A stretch of DNA of 64,000 nt from Enterobacter asburiae. GTDB taxonomy: Bacteria > Pseudomonadota > Gammaproteobacteria > Enterobacterales > Enterobacteriaceae. Position numbers and translations under genes: made by a program. The stretch spans positions 1,364,001 through 1,428,000 of the forward strand of contig JAAQVN010000001.1 in NCBI GenBank assembly GCA_011754535.1. The letters run 5' to 3'. Below the pieces are notes generated by a model that was given only the letters and a program-made list of their open reading frames with translations, made no database searches and was not told where the DNA came from. Below, one piece after another: positions 1 through 8,724 of this stretch (positions are counted from its first letter, which is position 1; every line of letters starts with the position of its first letter).

Positions 1-1077
1 ACCGAGCGCAACGTAATGGGCGTTCCGGCGGTGTATCTGAACGGTCAGGAATTTGGGCAGGGGCGTATGACCCTGACCGAAATCGTTGCCAAAGTGGATA
101 CCGGCGCGGAAAAACGCGCGGCGGAAGCGCTGAACCAGCGCGATGCGTACGACGTGCTGATTGTCGGCTCCGGCCCGGCGGGTGCGGCGGCGGCGGTGTA
201 CTCTGCGCGTAAAGGGATCCGTACCGGCCTGATGGGCGAACGCTTTGGCGGCCAGGTGCTGGATACCGTAGACATCGAAAACTACATTTCCGTGCCGAAA
301 ACCGAAGGCCAGAAGCTGGCGGGTGCGCTGAAGGCACACGTCAGCGACTACGACGTGGACGTGATCGACAGCCAGAGCGCCAGCAAGCTGGTTCCGGCAG
401 CGGTTGAGGGTGGATTACATCAGATTGAAACCGCGTCCGGCGCGGTGCTGAAAGCGCGCAGCGTGATCGTTGCCACCGGCGCGAAATGGCGCAACATGAA
501 CGTGCCGGGTGAAGATCAGTATCGCACCAAAGGCGTGACCTACTGCCCACACTGCGACGGCCCGCTGTTCAAAGGTAAACGCGTGGCGGTAATCGGCGGT
601 GGTAACTCCGGCGTGGAAGCGGCTATCGACCTGGCGGGGATCGTTGAGCACGTGACGCTGCTGGAGTTCGCGCCAGAGATGAAGGCCGACCAGGTTCTGC
701 AGGATAAAGTTCGCAGCCTGAAAAACGTTGATATCGTCCTTAACGCGCAAACTACGGAAGTGAAGGGCGACGGCAGCAAAGTGACCGGGCTGGAATATCG
801 TGACCGCGTAAGCGGCGACGTTCATAGTGTTCAGCTTTCGGGTATCTTCGTACAAATTGGCCTGCTGCCAAACACCACCTGGCTTGAAGGCGCGATTGAG
901 CGCAACCGCATGGGCGAGATCATCATCGATGCGAAATGCGAGACCAGCGTGAAGGGTGTGTTTGCCGCAGGCGACTGCACGACCGTGCCGTACAAGCAGA
1001 TCATCATCGCCACTGGCGAAGGTGCGAAAGCGTCCCTGAGCGCATTTGACTATCTGATCCGCACCAAAACCGCATAA
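1..1077 (+). CDS. ahpF: Alkyl hydroperoxide reductase subunit F, 5' truncated by window edge
   Basis: The reading frame is open from base 1, so only the C-terminal 358 residues are present; the N-terminal thioredoxin-like half lies outside the window. AhpF is the FAD-dependent NADH:disulfide oxidoreductase that reduces the peroxiredoxin AhpC. The visible part contains the FAD-binding [10 protein letters not shown] motif, the NAD-binding [10 protein letters not shown] motif and the redox-active CPHC pair between them, followed by the C-terminal FAD motif [15 protein letters not shown]. The sequence matches E. coli AhpF almost residue for residue. An in-frame ATG at 16 is an internal methionine ([10 protein letters not shown]), not the start. 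A strong terminator follows at 1107. Confidence 0.97.
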   Translation, partial: TERNVMGVPAVYLNGQEFGQGRMTLTEIVAKVDTGAEKRAAEALNQRDAYDVLIVGSGPAGAAAAVYSARKGIRTGLMGERFGGQVLDTVDIENYISVPKTEGQKLAGALKAHVSDYDVDVIDSQSASKLVPAAVEGGLHQIETASGAVLKARSVIVATGAKWRNMNVPGEDQYRTKGVTYCPHCDGPLFKGKRVAVIGGGNSGVEAAIDLAGIVEHVTLLEFAPEMKADQVLQDKVRSLKNVDIVLNAQTTEVKGDGSKVTGLEYRDRVSGDVHSVQLSGIFVQIGLLPNTTWLEGAIERNRMGEIIIDAKCETSVKGVFAAGDCTTVPYKQIIIATGEGAKASLSAFDYLIRTKTA

Positions 1078-1106
1078 TAAAAGAAAGCAAGACGATACCT
1101 GCAGTA

Positions 1107-1136
1107 GCCACCCCATCATGGGGTGGCTTTTTTTTT
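1107..1136 (+). terminator. Intrinsic terminator of ahpF
   Basis: An 8-bp perfect stem, GCCACCCC paired with GGGGTGGC around an ATCAT loop, is followed by nine T residues, 30 bases after the ahpF stop. Confidence 0.93.
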
Positions 1137-1268
1137 AGGTTTTTTTTACCCTCAATTATCCTCGTTATTGACTACTTCATGCGTTAATTACCTGCTTCGA
1201 TCAAAGAAATTAATAAGCCTGCTGATAATATCTCGTCGTTTTCCCGTCGATAAATATTTATATTTAAT

Positions 1269-1844
1269 ATGAATGATAAAGATATATTCACCTCTTCAAC
1301 ATATGAGGCGTTAACCTCTTTTGAAATAAAGGGGCTAACGTTTCGCGATTTTTTTAACGCGGCGGATACAACATCGCGATGCGCCTCGTTACACCTTTTA
1401 TTTCCGGAGAGTCGAGCCTGGCAGCAGGATGAGGCGTTAGAGGTAGAGTATGACTTCAACGCTCTGTTTGTCGGCCCTGCGACGCTGCTGGCACCGCCTT
1501 ATGCCTCGGTGTATCTGGATGAGGAGCCGCTGCTGATGGGGGCCACTACGCTTAGAGTGCGCGAATTCCTGCAAAACATGGGGCTGTTCGTGACGGAGGA
1601 GAATAGCGTTCCCGACGATCACATCAGCTATGAAATGGAGCTGGCGGTGATGCTCTCTGCGCATGCCAGACATTCGCCGCAATATCACGATGCGCTTACC
1701 CGCTTTGTACTCGGCCATCTCGAATTATGGCTCCCTGCATTTATCACAAAAATAAATGATTGTGCAAAAACTTCCGCAATGAAATGTCTCGCGTCGCAAC
1801 TGACTAATTGGTTTGATGAATTAAAAACGAGAGTAATATTATGA
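1269..1844 (+). CDS. TorD/DmsD-family molybdoenzyme maturation chaperone
   Basis: This 191-residue cytoplasmic protein resembles the TorD/DmsD family, which bind the Tat signal and help cofactor insertion of a partner molybdoenzyme. Family features are APPYASVYLDEEPLL near residues 76-90 (the usual E/P-P-Y-x-S-V-Y block), a following LRVREFLQNMGL helix and the signature PDDHISYEMELAVM near residues 115-128. The gene overlaps the 5' end of the catalytic subunit gene by 4 bases (ATGA), so the two are probably translationally coupled and the partner is that enzyme. I see no strong ribosome binding site before the ATG at 1269, so the start is the least certain point. The 132-base gap upstream is AT-rich and presumably holds the promoter; I found no FNR box in it. 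Confidence 0.85.
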   Translation: MNDKDIFTSSTYEALTSFEIKGLTFRDFFNAADTTSRCASLHLLFPESRAWQQDEALEVEYDFNALFVGPATLLAPPYASVYLDEEPLLMGATTLRVREFLQNMGLFVTEENSVPDDHISYEMELAVMLSAHARHSPQYHDALTRFVLGHLELWLPAFITKINDCAKTSAMKCLASQLTNWFDELKTRVIL

Positions 1845-4117
1845 GTATTGATAAAGGGCAGCTAAACCGACGCTCCTTTTTAAAAGGACTGATTGCGCTG
1901 GGTACCGTCGCCGCATTACCCGGCGGATTATTATCATCCCGATGTGCCATGGCACAGCCTCCCATTCCGTTTAACCCGAAAACCTACAAAATTTTCCGTA
2001 ACGCTTGCCCGCGTAACTGCTACGACACCTGCAGCTTAAAAACCTGGGTCAAAGATGACGTTATCACCTTTGTCGACGGGGCGAGCGAGTCCACGTTTAC
2101 GCACGGCGCGCCGTGTGTGAAAGGGCTGACCTACCCGCGCCGGGTCTACTCCCCGGATCGTATTAAATACCCGATGATTCAGGATGGTCGCGGCAGCGGT
2201 AAATGGCGTCGCATCTCCTGGGATGAAGCCATGCAGCGCATTGCCAGCAAAATGCTGGAGATTAAAAAGAAAGACGGCTCTATGCTCGGCCTGGCGCTGT
2301 CGAAATACTCCGGCAACCTGGGCGTGATGAGCTATGCCGTGGAAGGAATGATGTCTTCTCTCGGTTACACCACGCGGTTTGCCGGTACGCCATGCTGGCC
2401 GGCTGGGATCGATGCTCAGCACTACGACATGGGCGACATGTGGTGTAACGACCCGGAAGATCTGGTTAAAGCAAAATACATCATTATCTGGGGGGCAAAC
2501 CCGGCGTGGTGCTCCATGCACACCATGAAGTACATCTATCAGGCGCGTGAGAAAGGGGCGAAAGTGGTGGTCATTGATCCGCTGTTCTCGCAAACCGCCG
2601 CGAAAGCCGATCTGTATTTGCGCGTGCGCCCAGGCTCAGACGGTGCGCTGGCGCTGGGGATGGCGCGCCATCTGCTGGATATAGGCCGCGTCGACCAGGA
2701 GTTTGTGAATAACTTCGCGCACGGTTTCCCGGAGTTCGAGCAGTATCTGCGCAGCAATATCACCGTTGAGTGGGCGTCTGAAATCTGTGGCCTGTCGGCA
2801 GACGTAATTCGCCAACTGGCGGAAGAGTTCACCGCGGTAAAACCCGCCACCGTCTGGATCGGCTACGGGATGCAGCGCCACGTCAACGGCGGGGCGAACG
2901 TGCGCGCCATTGACGCCTTCGTTGCCATGACCGGCAACATCGGTGTGGAAGGCGGCGGTGCCCGCTACGGCCATCTGCAGACCTGGGGCTACAACTACCA
3001 TGCGATGACGCAGAAGCCACCGGTCGGGTCTGTTGGCATGGTGGGCGAAAGCGGCCCGGTAGGCGAGTTCGTCAGCGACAGTGGCGAGAAGAGCCACTAC
3101 TCCGACCGCGCGCTGAACCTGAACCAGACCGCGCAGAGCATTCTTGATGCCAACGATCCGCCCATTCGTATGCTCTGGGTGGCGTGTAAGAACCCGTTTG
3201 CCCAGGACTTTGACCGCAACAAAATGGAAAAAGCCTTCAGCAAGCTGGAGATGGTGGTCTGCGTCGATCAGTTCTTCAACGAGACAGTGCAGCATGCCGA
3301 TATCGTGCTGCCGGTGACCACGACCTTTGAGCACTGGAACCTGTCGTCGTCTTACTGGCATTACTGGCTGTCGGTGAATGAACCGGCCATTAAGCCGATG
3401 TACGAATGCAAGAGCGATCTGGATATTGCCGTGCTGCTCTCGCGTACCATCAACAAAATGGAGCCGGGCTCCTGTACCTTCCCGCAGGACATTGACCAGA
3501 AAAAATGGCTCGACCTTGAGTTTAATGAGGGCATGGCGAAACAGTTCGGCATCCGCTCCTGGGACGATCTGCTGGATGGGCCGGTGAAAGCCAAAATGGT
3601 CAGCTCTGCAGCCTGGCACGACCGCAAGTTTAAAACGCCATCGGGCAAGTATGAGTTCCTCTCTGAGCTATGTGAAAAGAACGGCCATAAAGCGCTGCCG
3701 GAGTATATGCCGGCCGCAGAGGGCAAGCTGCCGTTCCATCTCTTCACCCCGCACTTGCAGTACGGCCTCCACTCTCAGTTCGTCAACCTCGACTGGATGC
3801 AGGTCTTCTGGCCGGAGCCGTTTGTCTATATCCATCCTGCCGCTGCGCAGAAGAAGGGCATTCGCGAGCTGGCAAAAGTCCGCGTGTTTAACGACGTGGG
3901 CGAAGTGGAGCTGCGGGCGAAGATCACCACCAACGTGCCGGAAGATTTCCTGGTGATGTATGAGTCCTGGTTTAACAAGCTTAAGTACAACGTGCAGAAC
4001 GTCGTGAAAGATACGCCAGCCGATATGGGCAAAATGGCAACCGGTGCACCTGGCGCGGCGATCCACAGCCAGTTTGTCGACATTGCCCTTATCGCGAATG
4101 AAGGAGCAGACGCATGA
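1841..4117 (+). CDS. DmsA-like molybdopterin oxidoreductase, Tat-exported catalytic subunit
   Basis: This 758-residue protein of the DMSO reductase superfamily starts with a twin-arginine signal (RRSFLK at residues 10-15, then a hydrophobic stretch and an AMA cleavage region near 36-38), so it should be folded in the cytoplasm and exported. Cysteines 56, 60, 64 and 92 (CPRNC, YDTC, PCVKG) match the N-terminal [4Fe-4S] site. The usual Mo-bis-MGD fold follows. At the position where E. coli DmsA has its Mo-ligand serine, the sequence reads AGTPCWPAG, so Cys185 may be the ligand. It is shorter than E. coli DmsA (about 800 residues). The gene overlaps both neighbours by 4 bases. The same operon is known between ahpF and uspG in Salmonella (I recall STM0610-0613). 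Its substrate, DMSO, methionine sulfoxide or another S- or N-oxide, cannot be read from the sequence. Confidence 0.9.
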   Translation: MSIDKGQLNRRSFLKGLIALGTVAALPGGLLSSRCAMAQPPIPFNPKTYKIFRNACPRNCYDTCSLKTWVKDDVITFVDGASESTFTHGAPCVKGLTYPRRVYSPDRIKYPMIQDGRGSGKWRRISWDEAMQRIASKMLEIKKKDGSMLGLALSKYSGNLGVMSYAVEGMMSSLGYTTRFAGTPCWPAGIDAQHYDMGDMWCNDPEDLVKAKYIIIWGANPAWCSMHTMKYIYQAREKGAKVVVIDPLFSQTAAKADLYLRVRPGSDGALALGMARHLLDIGRVDQEFVNNFAHGFPEFEQYLRSNITVEWASEICGLSADVIRQLAEEFTAVKPATVWIGYGMQRHVNGGANVRAIDAFVAMTGNIGVEGGGARYGHLQTWGYNYHAMTQKPPVGSVGMVGESGPVGEFVSDSGEKSHYSDRALNLNQTAQSILDANDPPIRMLWVACKNPFAQDFDRNKMEKAFSKLEMVVCVDQFFNETVQHADIVLPVTTTFEHWNLSSSYWHYWLSVNEPAIKPMYECKSDLDIAVLLSRTINKMEPGSCTFPQDIDQKKWLDLEFNEGMAKQFGIRSWDDLLDGPVKAKMVSSAAWHDRKFKTPSGKYEFLSELCEKNGHKALPEYMPAAEGKLPFHLFTPHLQYGLHSQFVNLDWMQVFWPEPFVYIHPAAAQKKGIRELAKVRVFNDVGEVELRAKITTNVPEDFLVMYESWFNKLKYNVQNVVKDTPADMGKMATGAPGAAIHSQFVDIALIANEGADA

Positions 4118-4671
4118 GACGCGCATTTTTAGTAAACAGTGATAAATGTATTGGCTGCCGCGGATGCGCCATGGCCTGCAAGAGTTTTAACCAGCTTGAG
4201 CCGGATCGTTTCTGGCGCTATGTCTATCCGCTGGATAAAGAAATTTATCCGCATGAGGAGCGTGCGTTTTTCTCGCTGGCCTGTAACCACTGTGAAAACC
4301 CGGCCTGTCTGGCGGCGTGTCCGGTGGAAGCCTACACCAAACGTGATGACGGCGTGGTGGTGCATAACCCTGAACGCTGCATCGGCTGTAAAAACTGCAT
4401 CCGTAACTGCCCGTACGGCGCCCCGCGCTTCAATGAGGAGACGCAAAAGGCTGAGAAGTGCAGCATGTGCTATGAACGTCTGGATATCGGAATGGCCCCG
4501 GCCTGCGTTAACGCGTGCCCGGTCGGTGCGCTGACGATTATCGATCTGGATGCCGATCCGCTGCCGAACAATGCTGTGCAGTATCCGCCTGGCTTCCCGA
4601 AGATGCCTCAGCTTAATCCGGGTACGCGCTTCATTCTGGCCCGTCAGCCAAAACAGCCGGGGGATAAATAA
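4114..4671 (+). CDS. DmsB-like four-cluster ferredoxin subunit
   Basis: This 185-residue electron-transfer subunit carries sixteen cysteines in four groups: 12/15/18/22, 57/60/65/69, 89/92/95/99 and 116/119/131/135. This is the arrangement for four [4Fe-4S] clusters as in DmsB, NrfC and PhsB. It has no signal peptide, so it would be exported piggyback with the Tat-bearing catalytic subunit. It would relay electrons from the membrane anchor to the Mo site. The start codon overlaps the stop of the catalytic subunit (ATGA), and its own stop overlaps the next start (TAATG), which indicates tight translational coupling and fixed stoichiometry. Confidence 0.92.
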   Translation: MRRAFLVNSDKCIGCRGCAMACKSFNQLEPDRFWRYVYPLDKEIYPHEERAFFSLACNHCENPACLAACPVEAYTKRDDGVVVHNPERCIGCKNCIRNCPYGAPRFNEETQKAEKCSMCYERLDIGMAPACVNACPVGALTIIDLDADPLPNNAVQYPPGFPKMPQLNPGTRFILARQPKQPGDK

Positions 4672-5438
4672 TGGAAAAGTATGAATTACCGCTCGTTATC
4701 TTTACCGTGCTGAGCCAGATGTCCGTCGGGATGACGCTGCTCCTGACCTGGCGCACGCTGCGTGGCGAAGTCATTGGCAACCGCATGCACTGGCTGATTA
4801 CCGGGCTGATTCTGGGCGTGGCCTCCGTCGCCGCGGTGCTGCATCTGGCGCACCCGGAACACGCTTACAATGCGCTCATTAACCTGAAGCATGCCTGGCT
4901 GAGCCGTGAAATTCTGGGCGCGACCCTCTACGGCGCCATGATTGGGCTGGCCTTCCTGAGTAAGGGGAACAAAGGCGCGGCGCTGCTGGCGTCCCTGTTC
5001 GGGATCCTGCTGGTGGTGGTGCAGGGGATGACCTACGCGGCACCGGCGATGCAGGCTATTGCCAACGGCATCACCATGATGCTGTTCTTTGCGACGGTCT
5101 GGGTGATGGGCTGTGCCGCAACGCCGCTGCTTGGGCTGAAAGCATCAAACGCCGCGCTGCGCCAGGGGATTATCGCCCTGATGGCGCTGCTGATTGCCGC
5201 GCCGGTGATGTGGCTCAGCGGTGGCACTATCATGAAGATGACCGCTCACGCCTGGCTAAGCTCGCCGCTTTATCTGGGCAGCCTGCTGTGCTGCGTCGTG
5301 GGAGGCGTGTTGTCGATGAAGCGCCAGCCGATGCAGAAAGCGGTGTTTGCGCTCCTGCTGGTGGGCGTGGTGCTCAGCCGTCTGACCTTCTTCGGCGATA
5401 CCGTCAGCACCATCGTCAATATTGGTCACCTGTACTGA
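4671..5438 (+). CDS. DmsC-like membrane anchor subunit
   Basis: This 255-residue hydrophobic protein has about eight predicted membrane segments (for example LVIFTVLSQMSVGMTLLLTW at the N-terminus and a last segment AVFALLLVGVVLSRL). It fits the DmsC family, which anchors the catalytic and ferredoxin subunits at the periplasmic face and oxidises menaquinol. Conserved features include LAHPEHAYNAL and the LSREILG segment after it. It is somewhat shorter than E. coli DmsC (287 residues). It is the last gene of the operon: a strong bidirectional terminator starts 10 bases after the stop. Confidence 0.9.
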   Translation: MEKYELPLVIFTVLSQMSVGMTLLLTWRTLRGEVIGNRMHWLITGLILGVASVAAVLHLAHPEHAYNALINLKHAWLSREILGATLYGAMIGLAFLSKGNKGAALLASLFGILLVVVQGMTYAAPAMQAIANGITMMLFFATVWVMGCAATPLLGLKASNAALRQGIIALMALLIAAPVMWLSGGTIMKMTAHAWLSSPLYLGSLLCCVVGGVLSMKRQPMQKAVFALLLVGVVLSRLTFFGDTVSTIVNIGHLY

Positions 5439-5447
5439 TAAACAAAA

Positions 5448-5469
5448 CCCCGCGAAAGCGGGGTTTTTT
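5448..5469. terminator. Bidirectional terminator between dms-like operon and uspG
   Basis: CCCCGC pairs with GCGGGG around a GAAA loop. Six T residues follow on the plus strand and an AAAA run precedes it, so it can end both the dms-like operon and the convergent uspG transcript. Confidence 0.9.
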
Positions 5470-5477
5470 GTTGGTAT

Positions 5478-5906
5478 TTACCGGACCACCATCACCGGAA
5501 TGTGGGTATGGCGGATCACGCTGGAGGCGTTCGACCCCAGCAGGTGAGTGGTAATGGAAGGATTACGTGAACCGATCACCACCACGTCTGCATCCAGCTC
5601 CGCGGCCAGCTCATTGACGGCATCGCGCACGCTACCGAACCGGACGTGGGTTTTGATGCGGGAAGGGTCGATGCTGAAATGCCCGACCATGGTCTGCAGG
5701 CGCGTCTCGGCTTCGTGCTGTAAATGCTCCTCAAAGCGACGCACGTCGGCGGCAAAGCGGTGCAGACTCAGGCTGGCAGAGCCCGGTAAGACATGTAAAA
5801 GATGAATAATTCCGTCCTGCTGCGCGAGAAATTCCGCGTGGCGCACAGCCTTGTCGCTCAGTTCCATTTCGAAAACATCAACCGGCATAATGATTGTCTT
5901 ATACAT
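5478..5906 (-). CDS. uspG: Universal stress protein G
   Basis: This 142-residue UspA-superfamily protein is a cytoplasmic stress protein of the ATP-binding UspFG branch. The N-terminus [20 protein letters not shown] contains the conserved first beta strand and Asp. The C-terminal [19 protein letters not shown] segment matches the G-2x-G-9x-G-S ATP-binding motif. The start at 5906 is preceded by AAGGAG at proper spacing; an upstream in-frame ATG at 5951 would add 15 unrelated residues and lacks family support. The gene follows ahpF in E. coli too; here the dms-like operon has come between them. Confidence 0.95.
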   Translation of the reverse strand: MYKTIIMPVDVFEMELSDKAVRHAEFLAQQDGIIHLLHVLPGSASLSLHRFAADVRRFEEHLQHEAETRLQTMVGHFSIDPSRIKTHVRFGSVRDAVNELAAELDADVVVIGSRNPSITTHLLGSNASSVIRHTHIPVMVVR

Positions 5907-6087
5907 AACCGTTTCTCCTTGTTTATAAACGCTGGATACATTCAACCACAAAATATGAATGGTTTCTGTAAGCGCTTCGGCACTTTTCCTCTCTCGCCAG
6001 GATAAATCTCAAAAGGCGCGTATTTCCCGGCAGACATTCAGAGGTAGCTACCCTTTATAAACTTACCTGAAACCTTTCGGAGGTTGC

Positions 6088-7326
6088 ATGAAAGCACTCA
6101 CGTATCACGGTCCGCACCATGTTCGCGTCGAGAATGTCCCCGATCCCATCATTGAACAGCCCGACGATATCATCCTGCGCGTCACGGCCACGGCGATTTG
6201 CGGCTCCGACCTGCATCTCTATCGCGGAAAGATCCCAAAGGTGCAGCACGGCGACATTTTTGGACATGAATTTATGGGCGAGATCGTCGAGTGCGGTCGG
6301 GAGGTGAAGGATCTGCAAAAAGGCGATCGCGTGGTGATCCCCTTTGTCATCGCCTGTGGTGACTGCTTCTTTTGCCGTCTGCAGCAGTACGCGGCCTGTG
6401 AGAATACCAATGCCGGGCAGGGCGCCGCGCTGAACAAAAAGCAAATTCCCGCGCCGGCAGCGCTGTTTGGCTATAGCCATCTCTACGGCGGCGTGCCGGG
6501 AGGACAGGCGGAATATGTGCGTGTGCCGAAAGGCAACGTCGGACCGTTTAAGGTGCCGCAGCTGCTCTCCGATGATAAGGCCCTCTTCCTGTCTGATATT
6601 TTACCCACCGCCTGGCAGGCGGCAAAAAATGCGCAAATTGAAAAAGGCTCCAGCGTTGCCGTTTTTGGTGCCGGTCCGGTGGGGTTACTGACTATAGCCT
6701 GCGCGCGGCTACTAGGGGCTGAGCAGATCTTTGTTATCGACCATCACCCCTACAGGCTGCGGTTTGCCGAGGCGCGTTACGGCGCCATCCCCATCAACTT
6801 CGATGATGATAACGACGCGGCGGAAAAGATCATTGAGCAAACCGCCGGGCAGCGGGGCGTCGATGCCGTCATTGATGCCGTCGGGTTCGAAGCCAAAGGC
6901 AGCACGACGGAGACGATCCTCAGCAACCTTAAAATCGAGGGCAGCAGCGGCAAAGCGCTGCGCCAGTGTATCGCTGCCGTCCGGCGCGGCGGGGTAGTCA
7001 GCGTACCCGGCGTGTATGCCGGGTTTATTCATGGCTTCCTGTTTGGGGATGCCTTCGATAAGGGGCTGACGTTTAAGATGGGCCAGACGCACGTCCACGC
7101 CTGGCTGGGCGAGCTGTTACCGCTGATCGAAAAAGGGCTGCTGACGCCGGAAGAGATTGTGACCCATTATCTCCCCCTGGCGGATGCGGAGCGTGCCTAT
7201 AAGATTTTTGAAAAACGGGAGGAGGAGTGCCGGAAGGTGATTCTGGTGCCCGGCGCAGAAACGCCTGAGGCCGCCGAGCAAAAAGTGAAGGGCCTGGTGA
7301 ATGCGTTCCCGGGCGGCGTCGTGTGA
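6088..7326 (+). CDS. ybdR: Zinc-dependent medium-chain alcohol dehydrogenase YbdR
   Basis: This 412-residue protein has the length and neighbourhood of E. coli YbdR, an uncharacterised zinc-containing alcohol dehydrogenase related to glutathione-independent formaldehyde dehydrogenases. Cys38 (AICGSDLH) and His60-Glu61 (GHEFMGE) are the expected catalytic-zinc residues. Cys90, 93, 96 and 104 form the structural-zinc set. GAGPVGLL at residues 194-201 begins the NAD(P) Rossmann fold. A strong CGGAGG ribosome site sits before the ATG. It is divergent from uspG across 181 bases. The physiological substrate is unknown. Confidence 0.92.
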   Translation: MKALTYHGPHHVRVENVPDPIIEQPDDIILRVTATAICGSDLHLYRGKIPKVQHGDIFGHEFMGEIVECGREVKDLQKGDRVVIPFVIACGDCFFCRLQQYAACENTNAGQGAALNKKQIPAPAALFGYSHLYGGVPGGQAEYVRVPKGNVGPFKVPQLLSDDKALFLSDILPTAWQAAKNAQIEKGSSVAVFGAGPVGLLTIACARLLGAEQIFVIDHHPYRLRFAEARYGAIPINFDDDNDAAEKIIEQTAGQRGVDAVIDAVGFEAKGSTTETILSNLKIEGSSGKALRQCIAAVRRGGVVSVPGVYAGFIHGFLFGDAFDKGLTFKMGQTHVHAWLGELLPLIEKGLLTPEEIVTHYLPLADAERAYKIFEKREEECRKVILVPGAETPEAAEQKVKGLVNAFPGGVV

Positions 7327-7395
7327 GGTCACTCGCCAGTGGCGTTCAGGATACTGTCCCGGGTTGTAGCACAATCGGGTGAAGATGTTCGGAAA

Positions 7396-7415
7396 GAGGA
7401 TGCAGGCGCATCCTC
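7396..7415. terminator. Hairpin between convergent ybdR and rnk
   Basis: GAGGATGC pairs with GCATCCTC around a four-base loop, between the ends of two convergent genes. Only a short T-rich stretch follows on the minus strand and none on the plus strand, so it is a weak terminator at best. Confidence 0.45.
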
Positions 7416-7449
7416 TGTGCAACGCGGGTCGCGTTTGTTCAGAATGACA

Positions 7450-7860
7450 TTAACGCAGGTAATCGCCCGCAGCTTCTGGCTGGTAGAGCAGCTCCAGCAC
7501 TTCCAGATGGGTGGAGGCACCGCCCGGCAATTCCCAGTGGATAGTATCGCCCGTGCGCAGCCCCAGCAGCGCGGCTCCCACTGGAGCAAGAACCGAAAGC
7601 TGCGCGCTGCTGTCGGTCATCTGAGCCGGGTAAACCAGCGTGCGGGTCAGCTCTTCACCGGTGGTGAGGTTGCGGAATTTCACCTGGCTGTTCATGGTGA
7701 CCACGTCATGCGGCATGGACTCTGGCGTGCACATCTGCGCGCGGTCGAGCTCCTCATTCAGGGCGTCGGCCACCGGAAGTGAGGCGAATTCTGCTTTTTC
7801 CAGCAGTCTGTCGATACGTTCTGCGTCGAGCTCGTTGATGATAATTGTAGGTCTGGACAT
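7450..7860 (-). CDS. rnk: Regulator of nucleoside diphosphate kinase, GreA-like
   Basis: This 136-residue protein has an N-terminal helical region ([20 protein letters not shown]) and a C-terminal FKBP-like domain shared with GreA/GreB ([19 protein letters not shown], then [17 protein letters not shown]). Rnk binds RNA polymerase near the secondary channel and affects Ndk levels in E. coli. The N-terminal coiled coil is shorter than in GreA, and Rnk lacks transcript-cleavage activity. The ATG at 7860 has a purine-rich AGTAAAAA stretch upstream. A terminator-like hairpin lies 50-85 bases upstream of the start in the same orientation (separate entry). Confidence 0.96.
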   Translation of the reverse strand: MSRPTIIINELDAERIDRLLEKAEFASLPVADALNEELDRAQMCTPESMPHDVVTMNSQVKFRNLTTGEELTRTLVYPAQMTDSSAQLSVLAPVGAALLGLRTGDTIHWELPGGASTHLEVLELLYQPEAAGDYLR

Positions 7861-7904
7861 TTTTTACTCCATGTCGTTAATGCTGCGTCTAACGCAGAAA
7901 CCAA

Positions 7905-7943
7905 TCCAAAAGAAAACCCTCGCCGTCTGGCAGCGAGGGTTTT
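7905..7943 (-). promoter_or_regulatory. rnk leader: terminator-type attenuator upstream of rnk
   Basis: Read on the minus strand, AAAACCCTCGC pairs with GCGAGGGTTTT around a nine-base loop, then runs into TTTTCTTTTGG. This is a complete intrinsic terminator placed in front of the rnk start and pointing at it, in a gap between divergent genes where no upstream transcript needs ending. It fits the conserved 'rnk leader' element predicted in gammaproteobacteria as a premature terminator. The sensed signal is unknown. Confidence 0.7.
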
Positions 7944-8106
7944 ACTCTCCCGATGATACTGGCTGAACGGGCAAGTTTGAAGTGATGAAAGTCACATTCA
8001 TGGGCCATATGAATTTTTGCTGAAATTTATTCAGTCTTCATTCCTGACGGATTGCGTTACGCTGTGTGTCCTGAACCAGGGCGTTGCCCGCCAACGAGAG
8101 AGAACT

Positions 8107-8724
8107 ATGTACTTCTACCAACCGTCTCAGGGTCACGGCCTGCCGCACGATCCGCTGAACGCCATTATTGGTCCACGTCCGATCGGCTGGATTTCCTCAT
8201 GCGATAAGACCGGGCAGCAGAACCTCGCGCCGTATAGCTTCTTTAACTGCTTTAACTATCGTCCACCGATCATCGGCTTTTCCAGCAACGGCTGGAAAGA
8301 CAGCGTGCGTAATATTGCTGAAACAAAGGAGTTTGTCTGGAACCTGGCGACGCGCGATCTCGCTGAAGCGATGAATCTAACCTCCGCCACGCTTCCTCAC
8401 GACCGGGATGAATTCACCTTTTCGGGATTAACGCCTGCCGCAAGCCAGCTGGTGAGCGCTCCCCGTGTGGCGGAAAGCCCGGTCAATTTTGAGTGCCGCC
8501 TGTCTCAGTGCATTCAGCTTACCGGCGCCGACGGTACGCCGGTGGATACCTGGCTGGTGCTGGGAGAAGTGGTCGGGATCCATATTGCCGAAACGCTGCT
8601 GGAAGAGGGGATATACCAGACGGCGAAAGCGCAGCCCATCCTGCGAGCGGGTGGGCCGACGGCTTACTATGGTATCAGTGACGAACACCGGTTCGACATG
8701 GTGCGCCCGACGGTGGGTCAGTAA
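8107..8724 (+). CDS. Flavin reductase-like FMN-binding split-barrel protein
   Basis: This 205-residue protein belongs to the flavin reductase-like family that binds FMN in a split beta-barrel. Typical features are IIGPRPIGWISSCD near residues 20-33, NLAPYSFFNCFNYRPPIIG and the following GWKDSVRNI, which contact the flavin in relatives. I chose ATG 8107 because GAGAGA lies just upstream and the protein begins in the conserved YFYQPSQGHG; an ATG at 8017 would add 30 unlike residues. E. coli K-12 has no gene here between rnk and rna. It overlaps the convergent rna gene by 7 bases. The partner enzyme or substrate is unknown. Confidence 0.85.
   Translation: MYFYQPSQGHGLPHDPLNAIIGPRPIGWISSCDKTGQQNLAPYSFFNCFNYRPPIIGFSSNGWKDSVRNIAETKEFVWNLATRDLAEAMNLTSATLPHDRDEFTFSGLTPAASQLVSAPRVAESPVNFECRLSQCIQLTGADGTPVDTWLVLGEVVGIHIAETLLEEGIYQTAKAQPILRAGGPTAYYGISDEHRFDMVRPTVGQ

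Noticed and set aside
415..1119. A 234-codon minus-strand frame over ahpF
   Set aside because: It is antisense to ahpF and its terminator, starting inside the terminator region, and has no supporting features.
1137..1268. An FNR box upstream of the dms-like operon
   Set aside because: ATCAA occurs at about 1200, but the opposite half-site four bases away is CCTGC, not TTGAT.
2636..3619. A 327-codon minus-strand frame inside the DmsA-like gene
   Set aside because: It is fully antisense to a well-supported gene, with no family similarity.
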